Below are positions 8,175 through 15,544 of a stretch of 64,000 bases of DNA, one piece after another (positions within the stretch are counted from its first letter, which is position 1; every line of letters starts with the position of its first letter). The DNA is taken from the NCBI GenBank assembly GCA_945906105.1, contig CAMDQO010000003.1, positions 106,240 to 170,239 of the forward strand, read 5' to 3'. The notes below the pieces were generated by a model, which ran no database searches, was not told where the DNA came from, and saw only the letters and a program-made list of their open reading frames with translations. A program made the position numbers and the translations under genes. Source of the DNA: Novosphingobium sp. Chol11. GTDB lineage: Bacteria; Pseudomonadota; Alphaproteobacteria; Sphingomonadales; Sphingomonadaceae.

Positions 8175-9191
8175 TTAGTAGCGCCTTGAAACTGCAAATT
8201 CAGCAGCCTCGGCCATTGCGGCGCGCGCGGGGCTGGCGGGGAATCCCGCAATCGCATCAATCGCCCTCTGGGCATAATGCCGCGCACGCTCGCGTGTGGC
8301 GGAAACGGTATCGTGCCGGGCGATCAACGCGGTGGCATGGGCGAGGTCTTCATCCTCAATGCGGAAGCCAGCGATGGCCTCTTCCCAGAAACGGCGTTCC
8401 TCGGCACTGCCACGCGCATAGGCGAGAATCACCGGCAGGGTCATCTTGCCCTCACGGAAATCATCGCCGCGGCCCTTGCCCATTTCAGCGGCATCGGAAT
8501 CATAATCGATGGCATCATCAACCAGCTGGAAGGCAATGCCAAGGTTGCGCCCAAAGGCATCGAGCGCCAGTTCATCAGCTTCGCTGCGTTCAGCCACTAC
8601 GGCGGCGATGCGCGTGGCAGCAGCGAACAGTGCGGCGGTTTTTGATCCGATGATCTGGAGGTAATGTTCCTCGCCAGTCTCAACCTTGCGCTGGGCAACA
8701 AGCTGATCCACCTCACCCTCGGCGATCACCGAACTGGCTTTGGAGAGAATTTTCAGCACCTTGAGGCTGCCATCCTCGACCATCAGCTCGAACGCGCGGG
8801 TGAACAGGAAATCGCCGACCAGCACCGTCGCCGGATTACCGAAGACAATGTTCGCGGTTTCCTTGCCGCGCCGCAGGTCAGAGCCATCAACGACATCATC
8901 GTGCAGCAGCGTGGCGGTGTGGATGAACTCCACAGCCGCAGCCAGCAGATGGTGGCGCGTGCCGTGATATTCGCACAGTGCCGCACCGGCGACGGTGAGC
9001 ATCGGGCGCATCCGTTTGCCGCCGCCAGAAATCAGGTGTCCGGCCAGCGCCGGGATCAGCGGAATTTCGCTGTGCATCCGCTCAAGAATGATCGAATTGA
9101 CCGCATTCATGCCGGGTGCCGTCAGCGCCAGCAAGGGTGCCAGCGAAGGTTCGGTCATGCGGGGGCGGAGGGGGATGATATCTGCGCTCAT
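8175..9191 (-). CDS. ispB: Polyprenyl diphosphate synthase (octa/decaprenyl type)
   Basis: A long-chain trans-prenyl transferase that makes the ubiquinone side chain from isopentenyl diphosphate. The two Asp-rich motifs are present: LLHDDVVDGSDLRRGK (first) and QLVDDAIDYDSD (second), along with GGGKRMRP near the N-terminus and KTAALFAA in the middle. The length of 338 residues fits. The chosen start gives MSADIIPLRPRM; ATG 9218 adds nine residues and cannot be excluded, since no clear ribosome-binding site is seen for either. It is divergent from the chorismate mutase gene. Exact chain length cannot be read from sequence. Confidence 0.92.
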   Translation of the reverse strand: MSADIIPLRPRMTEPSLAPLLALTAPGMNAVNSIILERMHSEIPLIPALAGHLISGGGKRMRPMLTVAGAALCEYHGTRHHLLAAAVEFIHTATLLHDDVVDGSDLRRGKETANIVFGNPATVLVGDFLFTRAFELMVEDGSLKVLKILSKASSVIAEGEVDQLVAQRKVETGEEHYLQIIGSKTAALFAAATRIAAVVAERSEADELALDAFGRNLGIAFQLVDDAIDYDSDAAEMGKGRGDDFREGKMTLPVILAYARGSAEERRFWEEAIAGFRIEDEDLAHATALIARHDTVSATRERARHYAQRAIDAIAGFPASPARAAMAEAAEFAVSRRY

Positions 9192-9280
9192 GAGCCAGCG
9201 CCATTGCGCGAGGGCCATGTGTAACGCAAGTGCAAAGCGGGCAATGGCAATCGCGCTTTTCTCATGCTAGCGCAGCTCTG

Positions 9281-9577
9281 ATGCCAAACTCACCCACCGA
9301 TTTGACCCTCGCTTCTTTTCGCGCCTCCATCGACAATATCGATGCCGCGCTGATCCACATCCTTGCCGAACGCTTCCGTATCACCAAGGCGGTGGGTGCC
9401 TACAAGGCCGAGCACGCCCTCCCCGCCTCTGACCCCTCGCGTGAAGACCGCCAGATCGAGCGGCTGCGGAAACTGGCCGAAGACGCTCAGCTCGATCCCG
9501 ATTTCGGCGAAAAATTCCTGCGCTTCATCATTGATGAGGTGATCCGGCACCATGAAAAAGCGAAGAACGGCAACTGA
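9281..9577 (+). CDS. Chorismate mutase, AroQ class
   Basis: A 98-residue all-helical chorismate mutase, converting chorismate to prephenate for phenylalanine and tyrosine synthesis. Visible features are RASIDNIDAALIHILAERF (helix 1), RITKAVGAYKAEH with the catalytic Lys, DPSREDRQIERL with the active-site Arg/Glu, and FGEKFLRFIIDEVIRHHE. It is a free-standing monofunctional form, not fused to prephenate dehydratase or dehydrogenase. The ATG at 9281 is the first codon that gives the usual family length. Confidence 0.93.
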   Translation: MPNSPTDLTLASFRASIDNIDAALIHILAERFRITKAVGAYKAEHALPASDPSREDRQIERLRKLAEDAQLDPDFGEKFLRFIIDEVIRHHEKAKNGN

Positions 9578-9664
9578 AGCCTTAGGCTGATCGCTTTTGA
9601 ATGCGGAGTAAATCCGCCCAGTACACTGAATGTCCGTGGACCGGGCGGGGACTTTCATGGGCAA

Positions 9665-11305
9665 TCAGGCAGCTTGCAGCATTCGGGCGAGATCCTCGTT
9701 CGCGTCTCCGGTCGGGCGGATATCGAACTTCTCGATCAGCACACCAAGCACTTCGGGGGTGAGGAACTGCGGCAGCGTTGGCCCGAGGTGGATCTTGCGA
9801 ATGCCGAGGTGCAACATGGACAGCAGCACGGCGGTAGCCTTTTGCTCAAACCAGCTGATGGCATAGTGCAGCGGCAGATCATTGACCCCGCAACCCAGCG
9901 CTCCGGCAACGGCAGTCGCAATCTGGATGGCCGAGTAGGCATCGTTGCACTGGCCAACGTCAAGCACCCGCGGGATGCCATTGATGTCGCCCATATCCTC
10001 GCGGTTGAAGCGGAACTTGCCGCAACCCAGTGTGAGCACAAGGCTATCCTTCGGCGTCGCCATGGCGAGATCGTGGAAGTAGTTGCGGCCTGGCCGTGCG
10101 CCATCACAGCCACCGATCAGGAACAGGTTCTTGACCTCGCCCTTGCCGATCATGCCGAGCAGGGTATCGGCCACGCCCATCACCGTATTGCGGCCAAAGC
10201 CTGCGGGGATGGTTTCTTCTACCGCGTCCTCGGCAAAGCCCGGCTGAGCCAGCGCGCATTCGATAACTGCGGAGAAGTCGTCGTGTTGGATGTGCGGGAT
10301 ACCATGCCAGCCGACCGGTCCAGCGGTGAACAGGCGATCAGCATAGCCCTTGATCTCGGGATTGATCAGACAGTTCGAAGTCATGATAATCGCGCCGGGG
10401 AATGCATCGAAGTCGTTATGCTGGTCCTGCCAGGCACCACCATAATTGCCGACGAGGTGCTTGAACTTCTTGAGGCCGGGATAGGTGTTGGCCGGAAGCA
10501 GTTCACCGTGGGTGTAAACGTTGATGCCCTTGCCTTCGGTCTGGTGAAGCGCGGCCATCATGTCGCCAAGGTCATGACCGGAAACGAGGATGCACTTGCC
10601 CGCCTTGGGCGTCATGCGCACATGGGTGATCTCGGGATGGCCGAAACGCCCGGTGTTAGCCGCGTCGAGCATCTCCATGACCTTGAAGTTGAGTCCGCCA
10701 ACCGCCAGCGATTCTGCGACCAACGCATCGATATCGGTCGGATCGGCGGCGAGGAAGGCGGAGATACGGTGAAACTCGGCGTTTACGGCGGTTTCTTCGG
10801 TCCCCAGCACACGGGCGTGCTCACTGTAGGCGGCGGTGCCTTTCAGGCCATACAGGATCAGATTGCGCAGGCCGACGATTGAGGGACCATCGCGATCCAT
10901 GAAGCGCTGGACTGCCGCATATGGCGCAGCTTCAACGTAATCGTTCGACGTGTGGCCGGGATCCCAGATCGCGGGTTCGGGCAAGTCAGTCAAATCTGCC
11001 CCGGCACGTTCGGCAAGACCCTTCGCCGTGGCGCGAATATCAAGCGCGCGGCCAATCAGTTGGGTGAAACGGCTGCGGTCAAAATTGACGTTGGTCAGCG
11101 TGGTGAACCATGCGTGCGGCGTGAAGGCATCAACTTCGGCATCGTGCGCACCCACTCGCGCGGCACGGTCTGCATAAACGGAAACGCCCAGCATGATGCG
11201 CAGCAGCACGTCCTGCTTGTTCGCCACGGCCTCGGTCTTGCCGCATGACCCGACCTTGACGGCACAGCCGCCTTTGTTGCTTTGTTCGCACTGCACGCAA
11301 TACAT
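9665..11305 (-). CDS. hcp: Hybrid cluster protein / hydroxylamine reductase
   Basis: A 546-residue Hcp. The N-terminal iron-sulfur ligands are Cys3, Cys6, Cys14 and Cys21 in MYCVQCEQ and VGSCGKT. The hybrid cluster ligand regions appear later: VSGHDLGD, TSNCLINPE, LTLGCGKFRFN and LDVGQCNDAYSA. Hcp reduces hydroxylamine in vitro and acts in vivo as a nitric-oxide reductase in nitrosative stress. An AGGAGA ribosome-binding site lies 6 nt before the ATG. It is divergent from an nsrR-like gene, and the control region carries an NsrR-like operator and a perfect FNR box (annotated separately), which matches the known dual control of hcp in other proteobacteria. Confidence 0.97.
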   Translation of the reverse strand: MYCVQCEQSNKGGCAVKVGSCGKTEAVANKQDVLLRIMLGVSVYADRAARVGAHDAEVDAFTPHAWFTTLTNVNFDRSRFTQLIGRALDIRATAKGLAERAGADLTDLPEPAIWDPGHTSNDYVEAAPYAAVQRFMDRDGPSIVGLRNLILYGLKGTAAYSEHARVLGTEETAVNAEFHRISAFLAADPTDIDALVAESLAVGGLNFKVMEMLDAANTGRFGHPEITHVRMTPKAGKCILVSGHDLGDMMAALHQTEGKGINVYTHGELLPANTYPGLKKFKHLVGNYGGAWQDQHNDFDAFPGAIIMTSNCLINPEIKGYADRLFTAGPVGWHGIPHIQHDDFSAVIECALAQPGFAEDAVEETIPAGFGRNTVMGVADTLLGMIGKGEVKNLFLIGGCDGARPGRNYFHDLAMATPKDSLVLTLGCGKFRFNREDMGDINGIPRVLDVGQCNDAYSAIQIATAVAGALGCGVNDLPLHYAISWFEQKATAVLLSMLHLGIRKIHLGPTLPQFLTPEVLGVLIEKFDIRPTGDANEDLARMLQAA

Positions 11306-11334
11306 GGTGTTCTCCTGAACTTGATCATGGCCTA

Positions 11335-11357
11335 AAGATGAATTTAGAATTCCACTT
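11335..11357. promoter_or_regulatory. NsrR-like operator
   Basis: A 23-bp imperfect palindrome beginning AAGATGAATTT and ending in AATTCCACTT. By eye it matches 17 of 22 informative positions of the known NsrR consensus (AAGATGCATTT, one base, then the inverse arm). It lies 30-52 nt upstream of the hcp start codon, where bound repressor would block the promoter, and the divergent gene encodes an NsrR-like regulator. Confidence 0.7.
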
Positions 11358-11380
11358 TGTGCAGACGAGCCTCGTTAGCT

Positions 11381-11394
11381 TTGATCTTGATCAA
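11381..11394. promoter_or_regulatory. FNR-type box, perfect
   Basis: TTGATCTTGATCAA is an exact match to the FNR consensus TTGAT-N4-ATCAA. It is centred about 82 nt upstream of the hcp start. If used at the standard -41.5 position it would place the hcp transcription start near 11346, inside the NsrR-like operator. That gives a simple logic: activation without oxygen, and release when NO removes NsrR. Confidence 0.8.
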
Positions 11395-11459
11395 CCTTCT
11401 TCGCAGCGATGTGCATCATTTTACGTGCAACGCTTCCCATCCCGGAAATTGATCTCGTC

Positions 11460-11870
11460 ATGCAACTGACCCGCCACACCGATTATGCGCTGCGCCTGCT
11501 GATCGCTTTGGCGACTGCCGATAGTGTTCGGCTATCGGTCGCTGAAGTGGCTGAAGAGCAGAAAATTTCGCGCACGCACCTGCTAAAAATCGCCAATGCT
11601 CTGGCGCACGCCGGGTTCATCAAAGCGGTGCGCGGACGCGGCGGTGGTGTGCAACTCGCGCGCGTGGCAAGCGAAATCAATCTCGGCGCTGTAATTCAGG
11701 CGAGCGAGCCAGAGTGCTGCATGATTGATTGCACGGCCTGCAAATTGATCCGGAGCTGCAGTCTTCCGAGGGTTCTGGATGAGGCAAAGGCAGCGTTTCA
11801 GTCAGTGCTGGCGAAATATTCACTGGCCGATATTGTCAGCAAAGGGTTGCCTCAAAGTCAGGCAAACTGA
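11460..11870 (+). CDS. nsrR: Rrf2-family NO-sensing repressor NsrR
   Basis: A 136-residue Rrf2-family regulator starting MQLTRHTDYALRLLIALA, with a winged helix (SVAEVAEEQKISRTHLLKIANALAHAGFI, then RGRGGGVQLA). The cluster-binding segment ECCMIDCTACKLIRSC carries the cysteine triad expected for NsrR, whose iron-sulfur cluster reacts with NO and lowers DNA binding. RirA and IscR relatives have similar layouts, but divergence from hcp and a matching operator favour NsrR. The start at 11460 was chosen by comparison with the conserved family start. Confidence 0.9.
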   Translation: MQLTRHTDYALRLLIALATADSVRLSVAEVAEEQKISRTHLLKIANALAHAGFIKAVRGRGGGVQLARVASEINLGAVIQASEPECCMIDCTACKLIRSCSLPRVLDEAKAAFQSVLAKYSLADIVSKGLPQSQAN

Positions 11871-11878
11871 CAGGCTTT

Positions 11879-13270
11879 CTAAATCTGCCGTGACCGTGGC
11901 AGTCGCAGCTTGACCAGCAACCCGCCCAGATCCTCGCTCTCATCAAGCTCGACCGAGCCGCCGTAAATCTCGGCAACGTCACGGACAATCGCCAACCCAA
12001 GGCCTGTTCCGGGCTTGCCAGTATCCAGCCGTGCGCCGCGATCGAAGATGCGAACGCGCTCCTCCTCGGGAATGCCCATGCCATCATCTTCGATCCAGAT
12101 TTCACAGGCCTGTTTATCATCCGGCGCGGCATCAAGGGTAACGAACACAGAGCCACCGCCGTATTTGGCGGCGTTTTCGATCAGGTTGCCGAGGATTTCG
12201 TCAAGATCCTGCCGCTCGATGGAAACCGCCGCATCGCGGTTGCCGTCAATATCGAAGCGGGTCTTTTCATAAAGCCGGGTGACAGCACGCAGCACCGCAT
12301 CCGCGCTTTCCGCCACCAATGCATGGCTTAACCCCACCGCCCGGCGACCGACGGCGCGGGCGCGGGCGAGATGGTGATCGACCTGCCGCCGCATCACCGC
12401 TGCCTCACGGATCACCGTTTCGGCAAGATCGGGAGCATGGGCGGTGGCCGCGTTCATCACCACGGTCAGCGGGGTTTTCAGCGCATGGGCAAGGTTGCCG
12501 GCATGGGTGCGTGCTTCTTCGGCCTGCCGCTCCGTATGCGCGAGCAACCCATTCAGTTCCTCGACCAGAGGCTGGACTTCCAGCGGAAGCGGCTCGGTCA
12601 CCCGGTTAGTGCCGGTGGTGCGCATCCGCTGGATCGCCCGGCGCACACGGCGCAAGGGGCCAAGGCCGTACCAGGTCTGAAACACCGCCATCAGGAACAG
12701 GCCGAGCCCCAGCACCAGAAAGCTCCACGACAGGATCGATCGGATGCGGAAAATCTGCGCATCCAGTTCCTTGCGGCTTTCCGCCACCACGAAGCGCCAC
12801 TGCGTTTCGCTGCCCGGCAGGATGATCGAACGCTCCATCACGCGCAGTGGCTCTCCAGCGAACTGGGTACTGCTGTAACTGTGTGGCTGAGGATCGTTGT
12901 GCCCGGCATCCACCCGCAAGCTGCGATCCCACAGCGAACGCGAGGGGAAATCTTCATGATCCTTGCCGCTGATCTGCCAGTAAAGACCGGAATTTGGCTC
13001 GAGAAAGCGCTGATCCCCCAGCGGCCGGTTGAAATAGATTTCGCCGTCCGGGCCAATCTCGGCCGAGGCGACCATGGCGTTGAGCATATTGGCCAACTGG
13101 GCATCGCCATTGCGCTCGACCAGACTGGTGAGCGAACGATCCAGCGCCACTCCGCCAAGCAGCAACAGGATGATGATCCACCCCGCCGCGATCAACATCA
13201 TGCGGCGACCGAGGCTGCCGGTGTGAGGGGCGGCAGTGTGGGGTTTGGCTGGAGTGATTTCGGGGGCCAT
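11879..13270 (-). CDS. Sensor histidine kinase, PhoQ-like
   Basis: A 463-residue membrane sensor kinase. It has a first membrane segment (MMLIAAGWIIILLLLGGVAL, about 24-43), a periplasmic domain of about 120 residues, a second membrane segment (ILSWSFLVLGLGLFLMAVF) and a HAMP-like linker. The phosphoacceptor box is LAHALKTPLTVV, the HALKTPL form seen in PhoQ-type kinases. ATP-binding motifs follow: NLIENAAKYG, EDDGMGIP and GTGLGLAIV. Its partner response regulator (13389-14066) lies upstream, with a dispersed repeat between them. The signal is unknown. Confidence 0.93.
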   Translation of the reverse strand: MAPEITPAKPHTAAPHTGSLGRRMMLIAAGWIIILLLLGGVALDRSLTSLVERNGDAQLANMLNAMVASAEIGPDGEIYFNRPLGDQRFLEPNSGLYWQISGKDHEDFPSRSLWDRSLRVDAGHNDPQPHSYSSTQFAGEPLRVMERSIILPGSETQWRFVVAESRKELDAQIFRIRSILSWSFLVLGLGLFLMAVFQTWYGLGPLRRVRRAIQRMRTTGTNRVTEPLPLEVQPLVEELNGLLAHTERQAEEARTHAGNLAHALKTPLTVVMNAATAHAPDLAETVIREAAVMRRQVDHHLARARAVGRRAVGLSHALVAESADAVLRAVTRLYEKTRFDIDGNRDAAVSIERQDLDEILGNLIENAAKYGGGSVFVTLDAAPDDKQACEIWIEDDGMGIPEEERVRIFDRGARLDTGKPGTGLGLAIVRDVAEIYGGSVELDESEDLGGLLVKLRLPRSRQI

Positions 13271-13292
13271 AATATGCTCCCTATCCGTCCCC

Positions 13293-13377
13293 GTCCGTCC
13301 AGAGCTTGTCGAAGGACTGCACTTCTTTGCTACCTCGCAAGTGAGGACAACCCTTCGACAAGCTCAGGGCAGACGGA
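13293..13377. repeat. REP-like palindromic repeat
   Basis: Long inverted repeat with perfect 14-bp arms GAGCTTGTCGAAGG (13302-13315) and CCTTCGACAAGCTC (13352-13365). The arms extend outward with a few mismatches to CCGTC/GACGG, and an inner stem CCTC/GAGG is nested at 13333-13346. Palindromes with this core are scattered through many sphingomonad genomes. Here it sits between the response regulator and kinase genes and could attenuate transcription into the kinase gene. Confidence 0.85.
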
Positions 13378-13388
13378 ATAGGGTGGCG

Positions 13389-14066
13389 TCAGCCCCGCCC
13401 CGGACCAGCGGGATCATCAAGGCTATAGCCAAGCCCGCGGATCGTGGTGATCACATCGGCGCCCAACTTTTTGCGGATGCGGGTAACAAAGACCTCGATC
13501 GTGTTGGAATCACGGTCAAAATCCTGATCGTAAATATGCTCGATCAGTTCGGTGCGGCTAACGACCTTGCCCTTGTGGTGGAGCAGGTAGGACAGCAGCT
13601 TGTATTCCTGCGCGGTCAGCTTCACCGGCTCACCATCAAGCGTCACGCGGCCTGAGCGGGTATCCAGCCGCACGTCCCCGGCGGTCAATTCGCTGGAACT
13701 GTTGCCCGAGGCGCGGCGGATCAGCGCGCGTAGGCGGGCGATCAGTTCCTCGGTCTGGAACGGTTTGGCGAGGTAATCATCGGCCCCGGCATCAAGCCCC
13801 GCCACCTTGTCAGACCAGCTATCGCGCGCGGTCAGTACCAGCACCGGGAACTTGCGGCCTTCCTTGCGCCACATACCCAGCACGGTCAGTCCATCGATCT
13901 CGGGCAGACCAAGATCGAGGATCACCGCATCATATTCTTCGGTGGAGCCCATGAAGTGCCCGTCTTCACCATCGACTGAAAGATCGACAGCATAGCCGGT
14001 CTGCTCCAGCGTGGACTTCAGCTGTTTGCCAAGGGTTGGTTCGTCCTCGACGATCAGGATGCGCAT
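13389..14066 (-). CDS. OmpR/PhoP-family response regulator
   Basis: A 225-residue regulator with a receiver domain (MRILIVEDEPTLGKQL with the acidic pair, phosphoacceptor Asp in AVILDLGLPEIDG, VLTARDSW with the switch Thr, and the conserved Lys in YLAKPF) and a winged-helix DNA-binding domain (LTAQEYKLLSYLLHHKGKVVS ... DRDSNTIEVFVTRIRKKLG ... TIRGLGYSL). It is encoded just upstream of a PhoQ-like kinase on the same strand, so they form a two-component system. The target genes are not known; a PepSY-domain gene lies directly upstream on the same strand. Confidence 0.95.
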   Translation of the reverse strand: MRILIVEDEPTLGKQLKSTLEQTGYAVDLSVDGEDGHFMGSTEEYDAVILDLGLPEIDGLTVLGMWRKEGRKFPVLVLTARDSWSDKVAGLDAGADDYLAKPFQTEELIARLRALIRRASGNSSSELTAGDVRLDTRSGRVTLDGEPVKLTAQEYKLLSYLLHHKGKVVSRTELIEHIYDQDFDRDSNTIEVFVTRIRKKLGADVITTIRGLGYSLDDPAGPGRG

Positions 14067-14153
14067 CGTCTGTTCCCTGTTAATCTGTGTATCGAAAAAC
14101 CATGCGGCGAAAGGCGCAGGTCGTCAATGTTGCGGGTATCAATATTGGGGGCA

Positions 14154-14447
14154 TCAATGGCGTGAACGAATCTGGCCAGACTTGGCATCAACATCGACGA
14201 AGAATACCCGGCCATCCTTGATGAATTTCAGCCGGTAAGCCATCGCAGCGGGATCATATTCCGGCCCCAGATACTGCATCCCGGGCATCGATGGCAGCAC
14301 CCGCCCCTCAATCTCACGCAAAGGCAGCACATTGCCCGCACGCATTTCCTTGCGCACCTGCCCCTGCTCATCACCGGGAGCGGCGTGAGCGAAGGGCACG
14401 GCAAGCGTCGAAGCGGCCATAGAAAGGAGGAGGGTGAGGCGGATCAT
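14154..14447 (-). CDS. Secreted PepSY-domain protein
   Basis: A 97-residue protein with a signal peptide (IRLTLLLSMAASTLAVPFAHA) followed by one PepSY-like domain: GNVLPLREIEGRVLP, then YRLKFIKDGRVFFVDVDAKSGQI, the usual YEVEV-type strand and DAxTG ending. PepSY proteins are thought to modulate periplasmic proteases or two-component sensors. It lies about 90 nt upstream of the response regulator and kinase genes on the same strand, so it may belong to the same regulon. Confidence 0.85.
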   Translation of the reverse strand: MIRLTLLLSMAASTLAVPFAHAAPGDEQGQVRKEMRAGNVLPLREIEGRVLPSMPGMQYLGPEYDPAAMAYRLKFIKDGRVFFVDVDAKSGQIRSRH

Positions 14448-14509
14448 GTTGGCTCTGCGTCTAAAGCGTTTGGATTGAACAACAAGTGAATGGTATCACT
14501 GTAGTTCAT

Positions 14510-15349
14510 TCAGGCAGTGAGCCGCGCAATATACGCATCGCGGATGGCTCGGGTAACTGCCCCCGGCTGCCCATCCCCAATCGCCCGCCCATCAACTTCG
14601 ACCACCGGCATCACCAAAGAACCCGCAGCAGACAGGAAAGCTTCGCGCGCGGCGAACAATTCATCGGGGGTGAAGGGACGCTCCTCCACCGCCAGCCCCA
14701 TTTCGCGGGCAATCTCCAGCACGCAGATGCGCGTGACCCCCGGCAGCACACCGTGATCGACCGGGTGCGAAACGAGCACCCCGCGCGCATCAATGATGTG
14801 TGCGTTGGCGCTGGAGCCTTCGGTAATCACGCCGCCTTCGATCAACCAGGCGTCGTCCACCCCGGCAGCACGCGCCTCTTCCTTGACCAGCACGGCATAG
14901 AGCAGTTGCGTGGTCTTGGCGGCGCGCACTTGCCAACGCATGTCGGGCCGCAGGATGATCTTGAGGCCAGTCTCGGCCTGCGAATTATCCACCAACCGCG
15001 CTTCCTGTGTAAACACGATCCGCGTCGGTTGGGGCGCAGAGATGGGTGATAGGAAATCCCGATCAGCCGCAACTCCGCCCGTCACTTGCAGATAAACCCG
15101 GCCTTCAACTAAGCCATTGCGCGCCACCGCTTGTTCAAAAACCGCCCGCCAGTCTGCCACATCGGCAATCCCGGCCAGCTTCAACGACCGTTCCAGCCGC
15201 GCCATGTGGTATGGATAATTGGCCAGCCGCCCATCCAGCACCGGCACAACCTCATAGACGCTCTGCGAAAACAGCAGCCCGCGATCGAAGATGGATACTT
15301 TGGCTTCGGTTTCCGGAAGCCACTCGCCGTTGAGCCATATGGTGCGCAT
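14510..15349 (-). CDS. D-amino acid aminotransferase (PLP fold type IV)
   Basis: A 279-residue class IV aminotransferase. It begins MRTIWLNGEWLPETEAKVSIFDRGLLF, with the typical DRG(L/F) segment near residue 24. The PLP-binding Lys is likely in VRAAKTTQLLYAVL, and the cofactor phosphate loop is in EGSSANAHII and LPGVTR. It probably transfers the amino group between D-alanine and D-glutamate for cell wall precursors. Branched-chain aminotransferase or aminodeoxychorismate lyase share the fold and are less likely. The start at 15349 was chosen by the conserved N-terminus; the longer upstream frame would run into a dispersed repeat. Confidence 0.85.
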   Translation of the reverse strand: MRTIWLNGEWLPETEAKVSIFDRGLLFSQSVYEVVPVLDGRLANYPYHMARLERSLKLAGIADVADWRAVFEQAVARNGLVEGRVYLQVTGGVAADRDFLSPISAPQPTRIVFTQEARLVDNSQAETGLKIILRPDMRWQVRAAKTTQLLYAVLVKEEARAAGVDDAWLIEGGVITEGSSANAHIIDARGVLVSHPVDHGVLPGVTRICVLEIAREMGLAVEERPFTPDELFAAREAFLSAAGSLVMPVVEVDGRAIGDGQPGAVTRAIRDAYIARLTA

Positions 15350-15408
15350 GACGAGACTAATCAGCGTGGCCAGGGTTCTTGTCAACGCAACCAGCAACAT
15401 CTTCCCCT

Positions 15409-15499
15409 CGTCATTGCGAGGAGCGAAGCGACACGGCAATCCAGTGCGTCGCGCGCAACCGCTCTGGATTGCTTCGGAGCTGCGCCCCTCGCAATGACG
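15409..15499. repeat. Dispersed inverted-repeat element (MITE/REP-like)
   Basis: A 91-bp element bounded by CGTCATTGCGAG (15409-15420) and its exact inverse CTCGCAATGACG (15488-15499), with a second nested pair GGCAATCCAG and CTGGATTGC. Repeats with this CGTCATTGCGAGGAGCGAAGC start occur in many unrelated bacterial genomes and fold into a long hairpin. It lies between the divergent aminotransferase and ABC-F genes. Confidence 0.85.
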
Positions 15500-15544
15500 A
15501 AGGAAGGTTGTGTGTCGTGGCGATCATGGGCTAGGGGCGCGCCC

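Noticed and set aside
9674..10882. Long plus-strand open frame of 402 codons opposite hcp
   Set aside because: It is the complement of a strongly conserved hcp gene, has no ribosome-binding site and no recognisable domains.
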